This document shows, piece by piece, positions 46,448-57,465 of a DNA stretch of 64,000 nucleotides. The DNA is from Brachypterus glaber (lineage: Eukaryota > Arthropoda > Insecta > Coleoptera > Kateretidae): assembly GCA_958510825.1 (NCBI GenBank), contig OY294047.1, forward strand, positions 44,251,365-44,315,364. Reading direction: 5' to 3'. Both the position numbers and the translations under genes were made by a program. The notes under the pieces are model-generated. The model worked only from the letters and a program-made list of their open reading frames with translations, made no database searches and was not told the origin of the DNA. Every line of letters begins with the position of its first letter. The first letter of the stretch is position 1.

Positions 46448-48044
46448 GTAAATTATATAGATCAATTTAGCTTGAAATGACCCAAATCCACCTACATGTA
46501 TAATTAAATTATAAAATTATCGAAATAACTAGAAAGCGTATTAGTTTCATGTTCAATTTCATTTACCCTTGAACTTAAACATCTTAAAAGGTATAATTTC
46601 TTCCCACGTGCGTTTATTATGTAAATTAAACTATTCTTTTTATTCCTGACCCACCTTAATGCTTAGTCAACAAAATATTTACATAAGTTTGTTGACTTTT
46701 ACAATTGTACAATACTATACAAATTAAAGGGTTAAGCGGATGAAGATGACACATTTTTCTCACTTAAAATTAACGAAAATTTCTTAAAAACTGTTTGTTA
46801 CTACAGCATAAACTATACCGTCAAACAAAAGTAATAAAAATAAACGAATTCAAAAAGAAAAGAAATGATAAAATTGTATTTCAAAAGGTGTTTTTTTTTA
46901 TTCTAGAATAAAAAGATAAGCCGAAATAAAAGAAAAATAAGGTTATAGTTTTAAAAAATAGTATATTACATAACTAGTGTAGAAAGTGACATATTTCACG
47001 CGAGTGAAAAGGTTTACGAACGAGTCGCCAGGCGAGTGAGGAAACCCCACGAGTGTATGAAATACACTTTGGGAACGTTCAAGTATTACGTAACGCATAT
47101 TTTTATCATTTTCGACCCCCCCACCCTGTAACGCTATTTTCCTATAACATTAACATGGGCGTAACATTACAAAATAATAATAAATAGCATACAAATTTAT
47201 ATATGTAGTTTTCTTGGTTTTATATTTACATAACTGTTTAATGGGTTAATGGGTTTGCTACAGTTTGTTTCCTTTGGTATGAGTTAAATTAGATTTCTGT
47301 GGTTATGCTGCCATATAAGATAGTGTGTATTTTGTTTTTTTATAAAATGTAAGGTCAAAATTAAGTAGTTTTTATAAAATCTAGACAGTAAGGGTCAAAA
47401 TAGTAACGTTGTAACTATTGTTTCTATTTTTTACAAGAAAAACATAAATATTTGGATTAAAATATATCAAAAAAGGCTGTGGTGAAAGGTGGAAAATGGC
47501 TTATAAAACAAGGTGGTATAAAAATTCGTTTGGACTTTTTGGTGAATATTTAAATAAAATTAGGCAACCTTCCATACATAAATATCACACTAGGCTGATA
47601 TGAAAATATCAAACTAGTGTGATATAAGGCGTTTTCTAAAGAACAAAAGAGTGTGCTAAATGTAATTTTCATAGAGGATCGTAGGAAGAGTTATTTTTCA
47701 AATATGTTTCTATAAAGAAGTACATAACCATCTTGCCAAGAAATATTTTATTTAATTCTGGGACTATTTCCAAAATATTCCTTCTAAAACATATACATAT
47801 TATTTTAAAAAAATCTGGTTTCTGGAATTTACAATATACTTATGTATAAAAATTATACATTTTACTATAAAACATAAAATCTCACATTATTGCCAAAATT
47901 TTTATTACATTTTATTAAACAAAGCTGCATGATGAATTTATTACCATTATATTTTTATTGGATGTTATTTTTGTTTAATGTTATTTATATTTATAAATCC
48001 TTCATTGTTTTTTCCATTTTTTATTTTTTCGTGTTTTTTCCTAG
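46448..48044. other. Intron before exon 48045, no gene seen
   Basis: Only a GAGTG-rich patch around 46995-47060 (TTTCACGCGAGTGAAA and CCACGAGTGTATGAAA) stands out, resembling the end of a repeat. The ORF that starts at 47890 is intron reading into the exon in another frame. Confidence 0.4.
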
Positions 48045-48244
48045 GTATATGGTCACCAGGTGCAAAGCACGAAAGTATACAAAGAGAGCCAAAACCTAGA
48101 AGACCGTCGTTCCAAAATGAGCCAGTTCAGCCAGTTTGGACACCCAAAAGTGCAAATTCTAGTCCCATAGTCGAAAGAAAAGAGTTTAAACCAGTCAGTT
48201 TTCAATCGCCAGTATTAGGCCGAAGAAACAAAACCAAATCGGAG
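48045..48244 (+). CDS. CAP: CAP exon (GIWSPGAKHE... FQSPVLGRR), 200 nt
   Basis: A long T-rich tract and TTCCTAG precede the exon. In phase 1 it reads GIWSPGAKHESIQREPKP and later QPVWTPKSANSSP and ERKEFKPVSFQSPVLGRR, then ends TCGGAG|GTGAGA in phase 0. The Trp-Ser-Pro-Gly and Val-Trp-Thr-Pro-Lys motifs with flanking prolines look like short conserved linear motifs of the proline-rich part N-terminal to the SoHo domain. All candidate upstream first exons end in the phase this exon needs, so it may be a shared acceptor for several isoforms. A 1.1 kb fold-back transposon lies 54 nt downstream in the next intron. Confidence 0.87.
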
Positions 48245-48298
48245 GTGAGATTCTACATTTTCTATTTAATTTTCCAATATTTATAATTAACTTAGATA

Positions 48299-49440
48299 TA
48301 CAGGGTGTTCCGTGAGGAAAGGGAAATATTTTAAGGATGTATTCTAGAGGTCAAAATAAAAAAGTTCTTATAAACAAATGTCCAAAAACGACTCGTAAGG
48401 GAGCTACGCCCCTTCAAAGGGATCCCAAAATTTCGATTTTTTATTTATAACTTCGGAACCCTTTGTGTTATAGCATCGAGGTTTAGCACGTGATCTATGC
48501 TTTATAAAGCCTATCAGCCAATGGTATTTGCATGTAGTTACTTTAATTAGGGGCGTCCGTAATGGGGGGTCTTATCACTTTTTTGCCCAAAACTTCTTCT
48601 GCTCAACTTTTTTGTGGGTTTATTTTTAGAATATTATAACCAAGGTAAAAACACATAAAAAAGGTACTCTTGTTGTAATACCATAGGATTAACTGTTTTC
48701 GAAAAATATACAATTAAAGGCAAACTTACACCTTTCTAGAACCAAAAATTAAAACTAAAATGTTAAAAAAACAGAATTTTAATTTCGCAGTGTGATTCTA
48801 CATCAAAAGCTAAGAAAAAAAGTTTTATACATGTAGATTCAAAAATCGATTTTAAAGGTACCATCACCCTTCAAAAATTTTGGAGACCATAACTCCTTTA
48901 GCATTGATTTTTGGAATTACCTGTATACAAACTTTTTTTCTTATTTTTTGGTGTATAGTTAACCTACACCATTGAAATTTTGGTTTTCAACAATTTGGTG
49001 TTTAATTTTTGGTTCTTGAAACTTGTAATTTTGCCTTTAATTGTATTTTTCTCGAAAACGGTTAATCCTAAAGTATTTTAGCAAGAGTACCTTTGTAATG
49101 TGTTTTTACCTAAAGAATACTATTCCAATAATAAACCTACAAAAAACTTTAACAGAAAAAGGTTTGGGGCAAAAAAGTGATCAGACCCCTCTTGTCGCAC
49201 GCCCCTGGTTTAAGTGACTACATGCAAATACCATTGGCTAATAGGCCTTATTAAGAATAGATCACATGCAAAATCTTGTTGCTATAACACAAAGGGTTTC
49301 TAAGTTATTAATTAAAAATTAAATTTTTGGTACCCCATTTGAGCCGTTTGTGGACATATGTTTATGGGAACTTTTTTTCTTATTTTGACCTATAGAACAT
49401 ATTCTTTAAATATTTCCCTTTCCTCACGGAACACCCTGTA
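48299..49440. mobile_element. TACAGGGTGTTCC TIR element, copy B, a 1.1 kb near-palindrome
   Basis: The ends TACAGGGTGTTCCGTGAGGA and its inverse at 49420-49440 bound two arms that stay complementary to a centre near 48860. Each arm contains the AAAACGACTCGTAAGGGAGC-type and TAACTTCGGAACCCTTTGTG-type blocks of the family. There is no ORF. It begins 54 nt after exon 48045-48244. Confidence 0.75.
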
Positions 49441-50134
49441 TTTTAGAAAAACTTATTAATATTACAGATAAGTAAATAACTCACAGAATCACACGGAAAA
49501 AAAAATTATAGCTAGGAGCGCTATAACACACATACCAAGCAAATTATAATCGCTTATTATATAAATATAAGGCTTTCTCTTACAATTATGGCAGTCAGTG
49601 TAAAAATTTATATGAAATACTTTAATTGTTTAGTGAATAATAAAATATAACAAATAGTATGGCATTTATAGCTTAAATAGATTTAATTATTGTCCGTGCT
49701 AATAATTTTTATAATATAATAAAATTTCTGTAAATTTATAATAGTGCCTGTAATAAATATAATCGTGTCTGTAATATATATAATCGTTTCCAATTTATTT
49801 TTAACATTATTAGTTATTGTGTGCCTTATAATCTATAGCTTAAATCACTATAATTTGCCAGTGTTACCAAATATCTTATAATGTATAGCGCAGAGCCCAC
49901 TAATTTCTTTCCGTGCAGTAAAAATTTTGCGGATGTAGCAGTTAAGACAATTCTAAAACTAAATTATTAAACTACCGACAGAGCTAGTGAACTGTTTAAA
50001 CTTTTTTTTTATGATTACTATTTTATTTTATTTTATTTCTGGATGATGTTAAATAAGGCTGCATAAAGAGTACATTTAGAGATACAGTGACGTCATCAAA
50101 CGGTAGTCGATTTACTTGCAATAGTCCCTGTTTT

Positions 50135-50836
50135 AAAGAACTTTCACTTTCGGGTTTAGTTAATTCACTTGTTCATAGGGCTTTCATGATTTCAGACAAG
50201 AATTCCCTAGACACAGAACTCCTTAAACTAACCAAAGCCTTGACCATGAACGGTTATACCAAAAAAGACATTAATAAGACCATATACAAATACAGAAATC
50301 CCAGACCCAAACAACAGGACAATAGTGACAATGACAGACAGACACAAGTTATACTTCCCTATGTAAGCGGTATCACGGATAAAATAGGTAAACTTTTGAA
50401 AAAGTCAAATATTAAGCCTATATTTCGGTCCAACCAAAAATTAGGTCAATGTTTGACTTCAACAAAAGACAAAATACCCCTGAGTTCAGAAGGCGTATAT
50501 AAAATACCCTGCTCCTGTGGTACGGTTTACATAGGTGAAACTAAGAGAAAAATTTCTACAAGACTTCAAGAGCATGAGCGTAATATAAGAAAGAAACAAA
50601 TTTCCTTATCGGCAGTAGCCGAACATGTACATGAAACGGGCCATAAAATCAATTTGTCTGAAACAAAACAAATATTAACAGAAAACAGAAAAATGCCAAG
50701 GAAGATACGGGAATCGATAGAAATCATCAAGCATCCTAACAATATCAATCGGGACACTGGTTACCACTTACCTGCAATATGGAAGTCTTTGATAGGAAAA
50801 AGCTCGTCACGGGTGAATAACCACAACTCGTCATAA
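50135..50836 (+). pseudogene. Penelope-like element ORF: GIY-YIG endonuclease C-terminal part
   Basis: The frame from the element's left end to the TAA at 50834-50836 is intact for about 230 codons; its apparent Met at 50087 lies in flanking DNA. The early part (LVHRAFMISD, MNGYTKKDI) is the linker after the reverse transcriptase in Penelope-like elements. The GIY-YIG nuclease follows: EGVYKIPCSCGTVYIGETKR, with the catalytic-region Arg and Glu in TRLQEHE and the CxC plus AEHVHETGH zinc-finger-like residues of the Penelope subgroup. The reverse transcriptase is missing, so the copy cannot move by itself. Confidence 0.8.
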
Positions 50837-50879
50837 ATAGTGACACAAGTTGATTCGAAACTTAGTTTCAGATTAATCC

Positions 50880-50914
50880 CTGAAGATGTCTCTAGTAGTA
50901 AGAGACGAAACGTC
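50880..50914 (+). ncRNA. Hammerhead ribozyme motif at the Penelope-like 3' end
   Basis: CTGAAGA (50880-50886), stem II GTCTC/GAGAC with a 9-nt loop (50888-50906), GAAA (50907-50910) and CGTC with predicted cleavage after 50914 follow hammerhead order. Stem III is reduced to almost nothing, as reported for Penelope-type hammerheads that act as dimers. Stem I is short: the CC before the core pairs with the GG after the cleavage site. Confidence 0.65.
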
Positions 50915-51082
50915 GGAAAGTGAAAATCCATTAACACGGTCTAAACCCGAAAGTGAAAGTTCTTTATATCTTAATGGCCGTGAAAGCTTAAAATCTAAAA
51001 TAGTCCCTGTTTTGTTGTCCATGCAAATAAATTAAAATAAATTCTATTGACTTTTAATACTTGATATTTTTTTTAATTTCAG

Positions 51083-51281
51083 AGTGTTGGTACTCCAGAC
51101 AGTACAACATCGGAACCACCTTGGAAAGGCAGCATCGACGCAGGCTTAGCATTTTCCTCTTCCTTAGAAAAACGTCTTCCATCTAGTCAATCGTCGCCTG
51201 CATCGGGATTTAATGATTACACAGCTCCGCGTCTTCCAAGAGCACAAAACCCGACTATTACACTTCTACAAAAAGCCAGAG
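51083..51281 (+). CDS. CAP: CAP exon (SVGTPDSTTSEPPWKG... TLLQKAR), 199 nt
   Basis: The acceptor TTTTAATTTCAG opens a phase-0 frame reading SVGTPDSTTSEPPWKGS. It continues through SLEKRLPSSQSSP and RLPRAQNPTITLLQKAR to the donor AGAG|GTAAGA in phase 1. The exon ends in the middle of a conserved-looking NPTITLLQKAREGQLPRGA segment that is completed by exon 54823. The peptide is serine/proline-rich with one amphipathic stretch. It lies 70 nt after the right target-site copy of the Penelope-like insertion in the same intron. Confidence 0.87.
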
Positions 51282-52335
51282 GTAAGATATTACAACAATG
51301 TTTATATCTACACATTTATTTATTCAATAATACAAATACTACAGAACGGTGGAGAGCGACAAATAAGGTTGAAAGCTTGTACTATGTACATTAGTACCAG
51401 GTCTGGGCAAAAAAAAGTATTTATAACTATAATTTTAATTGTTTACATTGTTTTCGTGAAAATTGGTATATAGTGGTTTTTGGCGTTGATAAAAATAAAT
51501 CCAAAAGTCCAAACTCCACCCCCGGGTTTTTTTTAAATCCTTTTCGCCACCGTTGGCGAAACTGGTACTGAAGAGGTTAATCTAAATCATTCATAAAAAG
51601 TTTTTTACCTGAAATATGGAAATACTGAGACTGGAAAGTTTGAATTGAATTGACTTGAATCAATCTTTTCTTACTCGAATTATATTTTATTTTAAAATAG
51701 TAAAAGACGCAAAAGGCCGATTTTTAAACCAATGATGGCCCTAAGAGCCGATTTGTGCCGATATTGTATTGAATGGACGCTTTTAAAGATAACGTTATAA
51801 AAGGGCTAAAGTGTTCTAAATTTTCAACGTTAAATCTATTACAAAAGATAAAGCTATATAACAAAAATAACCGATGTAAATGACTAGTTTTTTCTGTTTG
51901 TATAAACTAAGATAAGAATTATATTACAAAAGCTAGTAGTTTATTCTATCCTTAATGAACTAAACCATTGTAAACAAAGCACCCTTTAGTTGTGTGCACT
52001 TGATAAAGCTTTTAAATCTTTCCTAGCTCAAACTTCTTATTCATTAACTTTATGGATACAAACGTTTGTCCATTCAGGCTTTGCTTAAACTATAGTGTAT
52101 TGTTTTGTATTGTGTCATTATAGTTATTATAGTCAAAGTTCTTGGTGGAGAATATGCTCATCAAGCCTGAAATTACTTAAATGCAAATATAGTCTAAGAG
52201 CAAGTTGGCAAAAAAATATATATATAACAGATTGTTTTATGTTTTCTGGCTATTTTAAACCTTCCAATCATATGTTATTTTATAAAATAAGAAATTTAAA
52301 AATAAATTGTTCTTAAAATAAAATTTAAATTTATA

Positions 52336-52455
52336 TGAAGTGGTTGTAATTATAGGTTATAGGACCAAAATAAATGCTTTTTTAACGTAAAATCGCGATT
52401 TTACGTTAAAAAAGCATTTATTTTGGTCCTATAACCTATAATTACAACCACTTCA
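52336..52455. repeat. Perfect 120-bp palindrome with no spacer
   Basis: The left arm 52336-52395 (TGAAGTGGTTGTAATTATAG...GTAAAATCG) is the exact reverse complement of 52396-52455, meeting at ATCG|CGAT. No mismatch is seen. Stretch 51282-52335, the start of this intron, shows nothing else. Confidence 0.9.
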
Positions 52456-52970
52456 AATAATTTGATTAAGGACATATAAAAAATGGAAAGTTTAAATTTA
52501 TATTTTTAATCTGAAATTTATTTTCTTCTTATTTTTAATAAAAAAAAATAGTAAATTTGATGAAAATTGTATCTTAATTATATGGTAAAACGATATCCTT
52601 GTTACAACTACAAATAAGTGCTATGCAAGTCAAGCAAAAGTGTCGTTAGTTCCACTTCATAAAATTCATCCAAATGTGAATATTTTTAACTCACATAATT
52701 AATGGGAAAAATTTCGTCACTTTTCACTTAAAAATAGATTGTATTTCTATTTTTCTATACACTAATTAACTTCCCACACTCTGTAATGAATTAAATAATG
52801 TAAACATAAGTTTATTGCTTTTGTATTTTGGCCTAAAAATAAATTAATTCGGATTAAATCATGCACAATATGATTTAATGAGGCATTACGATATCCCGTT
52901 TCCGATTTTTCCGATAAAATTCTTACATTGATTATAAATTTCCTAATATTTCCTATATTAAAATAGTTAT

Positions 52971-53690
52971 TTATAATACACGGACGAAAAGTTAAGTTTG
53001 GCCAATGGGGCCGGCCCGAGGGTAATAAACCTACGAAATCCAAATTTAACTTTTTGCCCGTGTATTATAAAATATTTTGTATTGGATTGTTACTAATTAT
53101 AATAAATTATGAAAATATACTTAATTTTAAATTGCAAAAAATATTTCTTTTTAGTGTCTTATTACTTATCTAGTTATCCATAATAAATTGCCTTCCAATC
53201 AAATCGCTAAAAAAAAACAATTGAATCGTTTCTTTTGCGCGCGGTTTCATTTTCAAATTAAAAAAGCTATAGCTTGGTGATTAATTTCTGTTAAAATGTG
53301 TCTGTTATGAAAATAGTATTACTTCGGAGCCGAATGAATATTATAAATATTGAAATTGATTTAACAATTTAAATTTTGTGTTTTTAATTTAATTTAGTGG
53401 ATGAATACAGATTAATCAGTTAACATATATTTTGAGGTTATGTTATAGAAGAAATTTTTATTTTGTATGAAATGATTATAATAACTGTATCTGGTCAAAA
53501 AAAACAGTTAGTTCAAGACCAAAAGTGACCTAAAGGTCATATTTCTTTATAAATATTAAAATATTACAGTAAAGGTAAAGCATCTTCTTTTAAAAAGCTA
53601 GGCCTAGGCCCTAGGGCCACAAAGTTCAACTTTTCGCCCGTAAAACATGAACAAAAAGTGTCTCTTTTAGAATCAATCGAATAAAAAATA
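52971..53690 (+). repeat. Dispersed repeat F1, copy 3
   Basis: Collinear with 29621-30330 (GGGGCCGGCCCGAGGGTAAT, GGTGATTAATTTCTGTTAAA, AGTGACCTAAAGGTCATATT, CAACTTTTCGCCCGTAAAAC). Its left end forms a hairpin between ACGGACGAAAAGTTAA and TTAACTTTTTGCCCGTG. The minus-strand ORF at 52762 and the ORF at 53732 overlap or adjoin it and are not genes. Stretch 53691-54822 shows nothing else. Confidence 0.7.
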
Positions 53691-54822
53691 TTGTAGACTA
53701 GTTTTAATAAAAACCTATTAACTATTAAACTGTGCTATTAATTAATGTAATAAGGTGGATTATAATCCACCGTATTCACCAATGCACTATGTTCCGGACG
53801 ATACCCAAAAATGGCATTAATTCGGCTGTTTGCGCTATTGGTATAAAAATTGGTATAGGGAGGTATTTTAGAGTGCTGAAGTTAAAAATTCAAAATGGTG
53901 GGTCCAATATGGCCTCTATAATAGTTAAAAAAATAAAGTTTTACTTTAAATTGGTAATGTGCTTTTTTGGGTTTCCTAAATTCAATTTGACAATAAAAAT
54001 AAAAAATATGGTGTATTCAAAATGGCGTCAATAATCCTTAAATTTGAAACTTTTAACTTTTTTTATTTCCTTGCACACATAGATTTTTAATTATTATTAA
54101 TTACCTACATACTAAATTTCGAGTTTCTACGACCTCCCGTTCGAAAAATGTAAGATAAATGCATCGTTCATTTTTTTAATATTCAGCCGTGCATCATTTT
54201 ACGTATTATTTTTTTTGTTGGCGAAACTAAAAAAATCGACAAAAAGTCACCACTTTTTTAGAAACGGCATACCATAAGCTACAATTTGGTGCAAAAAAAA
54301 ATCTAAAAAATCCTGTGGAGCTTCGGGGAACTTTTAAACGAAACTATGTCATAAGCTAAAAAACCCAAAGATCAATAAAGAAATAGCCTAAGAATTAAGT
54401 AGACAAATGTCTTTTTAAATATATTATTACGGTAAATTATAGTTCATATAATGATGTAAGTCTATAACAAAAAGAAGGGGAGGTACAACTATTGCGTAAG
54501 AGAATATACAATTTACAAAATGAAAATTTAAATGAAATTTTTAAAATAATAATAAAAGTTTTAATAAGTCTCAGGCATAAAGTATCTAATAAATTTATTT
54601 CATATTTATGCTAAACATAGTTTATCTATCCATAATTATGAAGACAGTTTTCAAGTCTTAGTTTTTTTGAATTCATGCCAAAAATGAGAGCTCCCGGACT
54701 AAAGTGCAATGTGTGATATCAACGCCGTGGTTTTCTAAATCCTTTAATTCAGGCATTTTCTCTATTATAATTATAATTATTATTAAATAATAAATAAATC
54801 AACATATTGTTTTTTTTTTAAG

Positions 54823-54918
54823 AGGGCCAACTTCCAAGAGGGGCTCATTATATTGAACCTGAAAAAACCTACTTTGGAAGAAGACCTAGAAATGAACGAC
54901 CTACTGGAATAAATCAAG
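54823..54918 (+). CDS. CAP: CAP exon (EGQLPRGAHYIEPEK...), 96 nt
   Basis: After a T-run, two AGs two bases apart could serve as acceptor. Only the first (54821-54822) keeps the frame; the second leads to a stop. In phase 1 the exon reads EGQLPRGAHYIEPEKTYF and then GRRPRNERPTGINQ, ending CAAG|GTAATA in phase 1. With the preceding exon it forms the continuous motif LLQKAREGQLPRGAHYIE. The length is a multiple of three, so it could be a cassette exon. Confidence 0.87.
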
Positions 54919-55254
54919 GTAATAATATATAAATAAATATACTTTACCATTCATAGTATTTATTTAAAATTTAATTTTTATTTTATTATTATTAATTTTC
55001 AAAGATGAAATTAGTTTTTTTATTGAATTTTATTGAACAAAAAGTTATATAAAGCTGATTTATTTAAAAGATTTATGATTTTCTGAAGATAGTCTAGTCT
55101 ATTAATATATTAATATTATTTTATTATAAGAACCCGAATTAACGTGGGTTTTATTTCATTAGTTTATTGTTTTACTTATGCTTAAAGAATAGCTGGTCGG
55201 TCTAAAGCCAAAGACTAATCGACACTTTTTCAAAAATTTTGGTTTTTATTGCAG

Positions 55255-55293
55255 ACCGTAGGATATCAAAGTCTGCACCATGGACTACCAATA
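55255..55293 (+). CDS. CAP: CAP microexon (DRRISKSAPWTTN), 39 nt
   Basis: The acceptor TTTTTATTGCAG is good. In phase 1 the segment reads DRRISKSAPWTTN before A|GTAAAA, a modest donor. Being 39 nt and phase 1-1, it can be included or skipped: the joins read GINQDRRISK and TTNIEYYSES with it, and GINQVEYYSES without it. A stronger-looking donor further on (CAA|GTAAAG, 55326) would be in the wrong phase for exon 56693. A minisatellite-bearing transposon starts 47 nt downstream. Confidence 0.6.
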
Positions 55294-55340
55294 GTAAAAA
55301 AAAATGTAGTATTGAAGTATCACAAGTAAAGTATTAAATA

Positions 55341-56256
55341 CGAGGGGCTGACCGCGAGGAAATCTTTTGTACAAGCCAAAGGAACTCAGGAGGAACTCTG
55401 GAGGAACTCCGAGGAACTCTTTGCAAAAAAAAGAAACTCTGGAGGAACTCTTTGCAAAAAGGAGGAACTCTGGAGGAACTCTTTGCAAAAAGGAGGAACT
55501 CTGGAGGAACTCTTTGCATAAAGGAACTCTTTTGTACAAATTTCAGACGCGGTCAGAAACAATTATTATTTGTTACCCATGTGGATTAACGTTTTTATTT
55601 TTAAACTAGATGAGCCGTTACAAATACCTTATCATCAAAACATCTTACCTTTGGGCGCCAATTTTTTTTTTTTTTTGGAAGGGCGCCAAGTTTGGTAGAA
55701 ACCGCCAGGGACAAAGATTTTTTTTCCTGAAGGTATTTATTTTGGGGGGCGCCAATTTTTGTTTTGAAGGGGCGCGAAATCGTCAGGAACAAAGCTTGTT
55801 TTCCTGAAGGTAATTTTGGGACGCCAATTTTTTTGTTATGAAGGGGCGCCAAGTTTGGTAGAAACCGTCAGGGATAAAGCTTTTTTTCATGAAAGTATTT
55901 TTTAAGCGCCAACTTCTTTTTTTGTAGGGGCGCCAAGTTGCGGTTGAAACTGTCAGAGACAAAGCTTTTTTTCATAAAGGTATTTTTTTAGGCGCTAGTT
56001 AGGGGCGCCAAGTTTGGTTAAAACCGTCAGGGACAAAGCTTTTTTTTTTTTGAGGGTAATAGTGCTTGCACAGCGGTAATTTCTTCTACGGCTTATTTGC
56101 CAAAAATTACCCCTTCCAGAGAGGAACTCTTAAGGAACACAGGAGGAACTCCCAAGGAACTGTGGAGGAATTCTGGAGGAACTCCGGAGGAACTACGACG
56201 AACTCTTTGCAAAAAGGAACTCTTTTGTACAAATTTCAGACGCGGTCAGCCCCTCG
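55341..56256. mobile_element. TIR element loaded with minisatellites
   Basis: Exact 16-bp inverted ends CGAGGGGCTGACCGCG (55341-55356 and 56241-56256) have near-identical 8-bp flanks, ATTAAATA and ATTAATTA. The interior is almost all tandem repeat: about 30-bp GGAGGAACTCTTTGCAAAAA units (55384-55530), about five 75-95-bp GGCGCCAAGTTTGGTAGAAA units (55650-56060), and more GGAGGAACT units (56119-56215). TTGTACAAATTTCAGACGCG occurs twice. The overlapping ORFs on both strands are repeat readings. Confidence 0.7.
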
Positions 56257-56692
56257 ATTAATTACCATTGATGACGATATAAATAAAAGATATGTATTAA
56301 CAAATAAAATTCAGTATTAAAAATACAACGAATGCCAAAAGATAGCTTAAGTTGTCTTAAGTGTATCAGTTTTGAAGTTGATATCTCAATTGATATCTGA
56401 AAGTTAAGAGGGAGAGGTGACCGTACTGCATGTATGCCTTTAGTGCAATTAATTAACCTAGTGTTTTATTTTATTTTAGTTCCTTTTGTTTTTAAATTTT
56501 TGTTTAAAAAAAAAAATGACATCCTATTTGCGCCTTCGCCATAATTGCAAAAAATTTAATTTAATTTTAATTTAATTTTTGAAAAACATGAGGGAAAGTG
56601 AAAATTAAAATCACGAATAAATTTAAAAATCCTTATAGTGTCCATATTTAGTTATTTAATATTTATTTTTTTTTTTGGTTATGTACGTAAAG

Positions 56693-56811
56693 TCGAATAC
56701 TATAGCGAATCCGAAAGCGATAGACCTCGAAAAATGGCCCATGTGGCACACCAAAGCTACCAAGGTGTTGGACCAATTGCCAGAGATGGGATGCCGTTAG
56801 CATTAAGATCT
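56693..56811 (+). CDS. CAP: CAP exon with first half of the SoHo domain, 119 nt
   Basis: The acceptor is ACGTAAAG|TC after a T-run; it is the only AG that fits. In phase 1 the exon reads VEYYSESESDRPRKMAH and then YQGVGPIARDGMPLALRS, leaving in phase 0 at AGATCT|GTAAGT. The VGP-x-x-x-x-G-x-P-x-A-x-R pattern is the start of the SoHo (sorbin homology) domain of SORBS1/2/3 and Drosophila CAP. In this family the SoHo domain is associated with binding flotillin in lipid rafts (established for the mammalian proteins). A second donor 12 nt further on could add four in-frame residues, VSRS, inside the domain. Confidence 0.88.
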
Positions 56812-56977
56812 GTAAGTAGATCTGTAAGATCTGTTCTTTGATTTTTTTTTGTTTTTTTTTTCTAATTTTATCAAATTTCATATCTTCAAAAATCACTAGT
56901 GTTGCAATGTGAACATGAATAACACTGCTCTACAAAAAAATATTCCTTTTTATTTGCCGGGGACCTTTTAGTTGCGT

Positions 56978-57375
56978 CTGACTATATTTAATGCGCTGAT
57001 TTCAAAGCCTTTTCCCGTCTTTCTCGATCAGCTCGTTTTTTTTTAAATATAGTACACAGTGGTTTTTTTGTCTATAGTTATAGTAACAAAAATCAAGGTC
57101 TAATTAATTACTTTTTTTGCCGTCGATTGGTTTTGTATTAATGAGGCTCTAAGCCAAAACAAGCGGATTTGAAATATCTTTATTCGTTTGAGATATTTTA
57201 AATCCGCTTTTTTTGGTTTAGATACCTAATAAGGGAGAACCAATCCAACCCAAAAAAAATTAATTAGACCTTAATTATTTTTTTCACTACAACTGTAGGC
57301 AAAAATCACTGTTCGCTAAAAAAACGAGCTGATCGAGAAAAACGAGAAAGGTTCCGAAAACAGCGCATCAAATAG
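56978..57375. repeat. Fold-back element with CGATCAGCTCG arms
   Basis: GACTATATTTAATGCGCTG, TCTTTCTCGATCAGCTCG and AAGCGGATTTGAAATATC on the left face their inverses on the right (ATATTTTAAATCCGCTT, CGAGCTGATCGAGAAA, CAGCGCATCAAATAGGTC). It lies in the intron between the two SoHo exons. Confidence 0.75.
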
Positions 57376-57465
57376 GTCTAGAATCAACTTAAATGTTGTT
57401 GGAAATTTTTTGAGTCTGTGCAGTGTAATTAACCCAAAAATGTGCTTAATACCAAGTAGAACGTA

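Larger units (their letters stand above)
50120..51013 (+). mobile_element. 5'-truncated Penelope-like retroelement with target duplication
   Basis: AATAGTCCCTGTTTT occurs at 50120-50134 and 50999-51013 as a 15-bp target duplication. Inside, AAAGAACTTTCACTTTCGGG... (50135-50158) is inverted exactly at 50942-50965. Between them lie an endonuclease ORF and a hammerhead. Inverted end fragments, variable target duplications and a terminal hammerhead are typical of Penelope-like elements. Confidence 0.8.

Noticed and set aside
47890..48286. 102-codon ORF taken as a complete small gene
   Set aside because: Its middle is CAP exon 48045-48244; the start and end are intron sequence beyond an AG and a GT.
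51213..51473. 86-codon ORF overlapping exon 51083
   Set aside because: It is in a different frame from the exon and runs into the intron.
55285..56320. Several ORFs on both strands with RNSGGT or PPEFL repeats
   Set aside because: They are frames of the minisatellite arrays in the TIR element; open frames follow from repeat periodicity.
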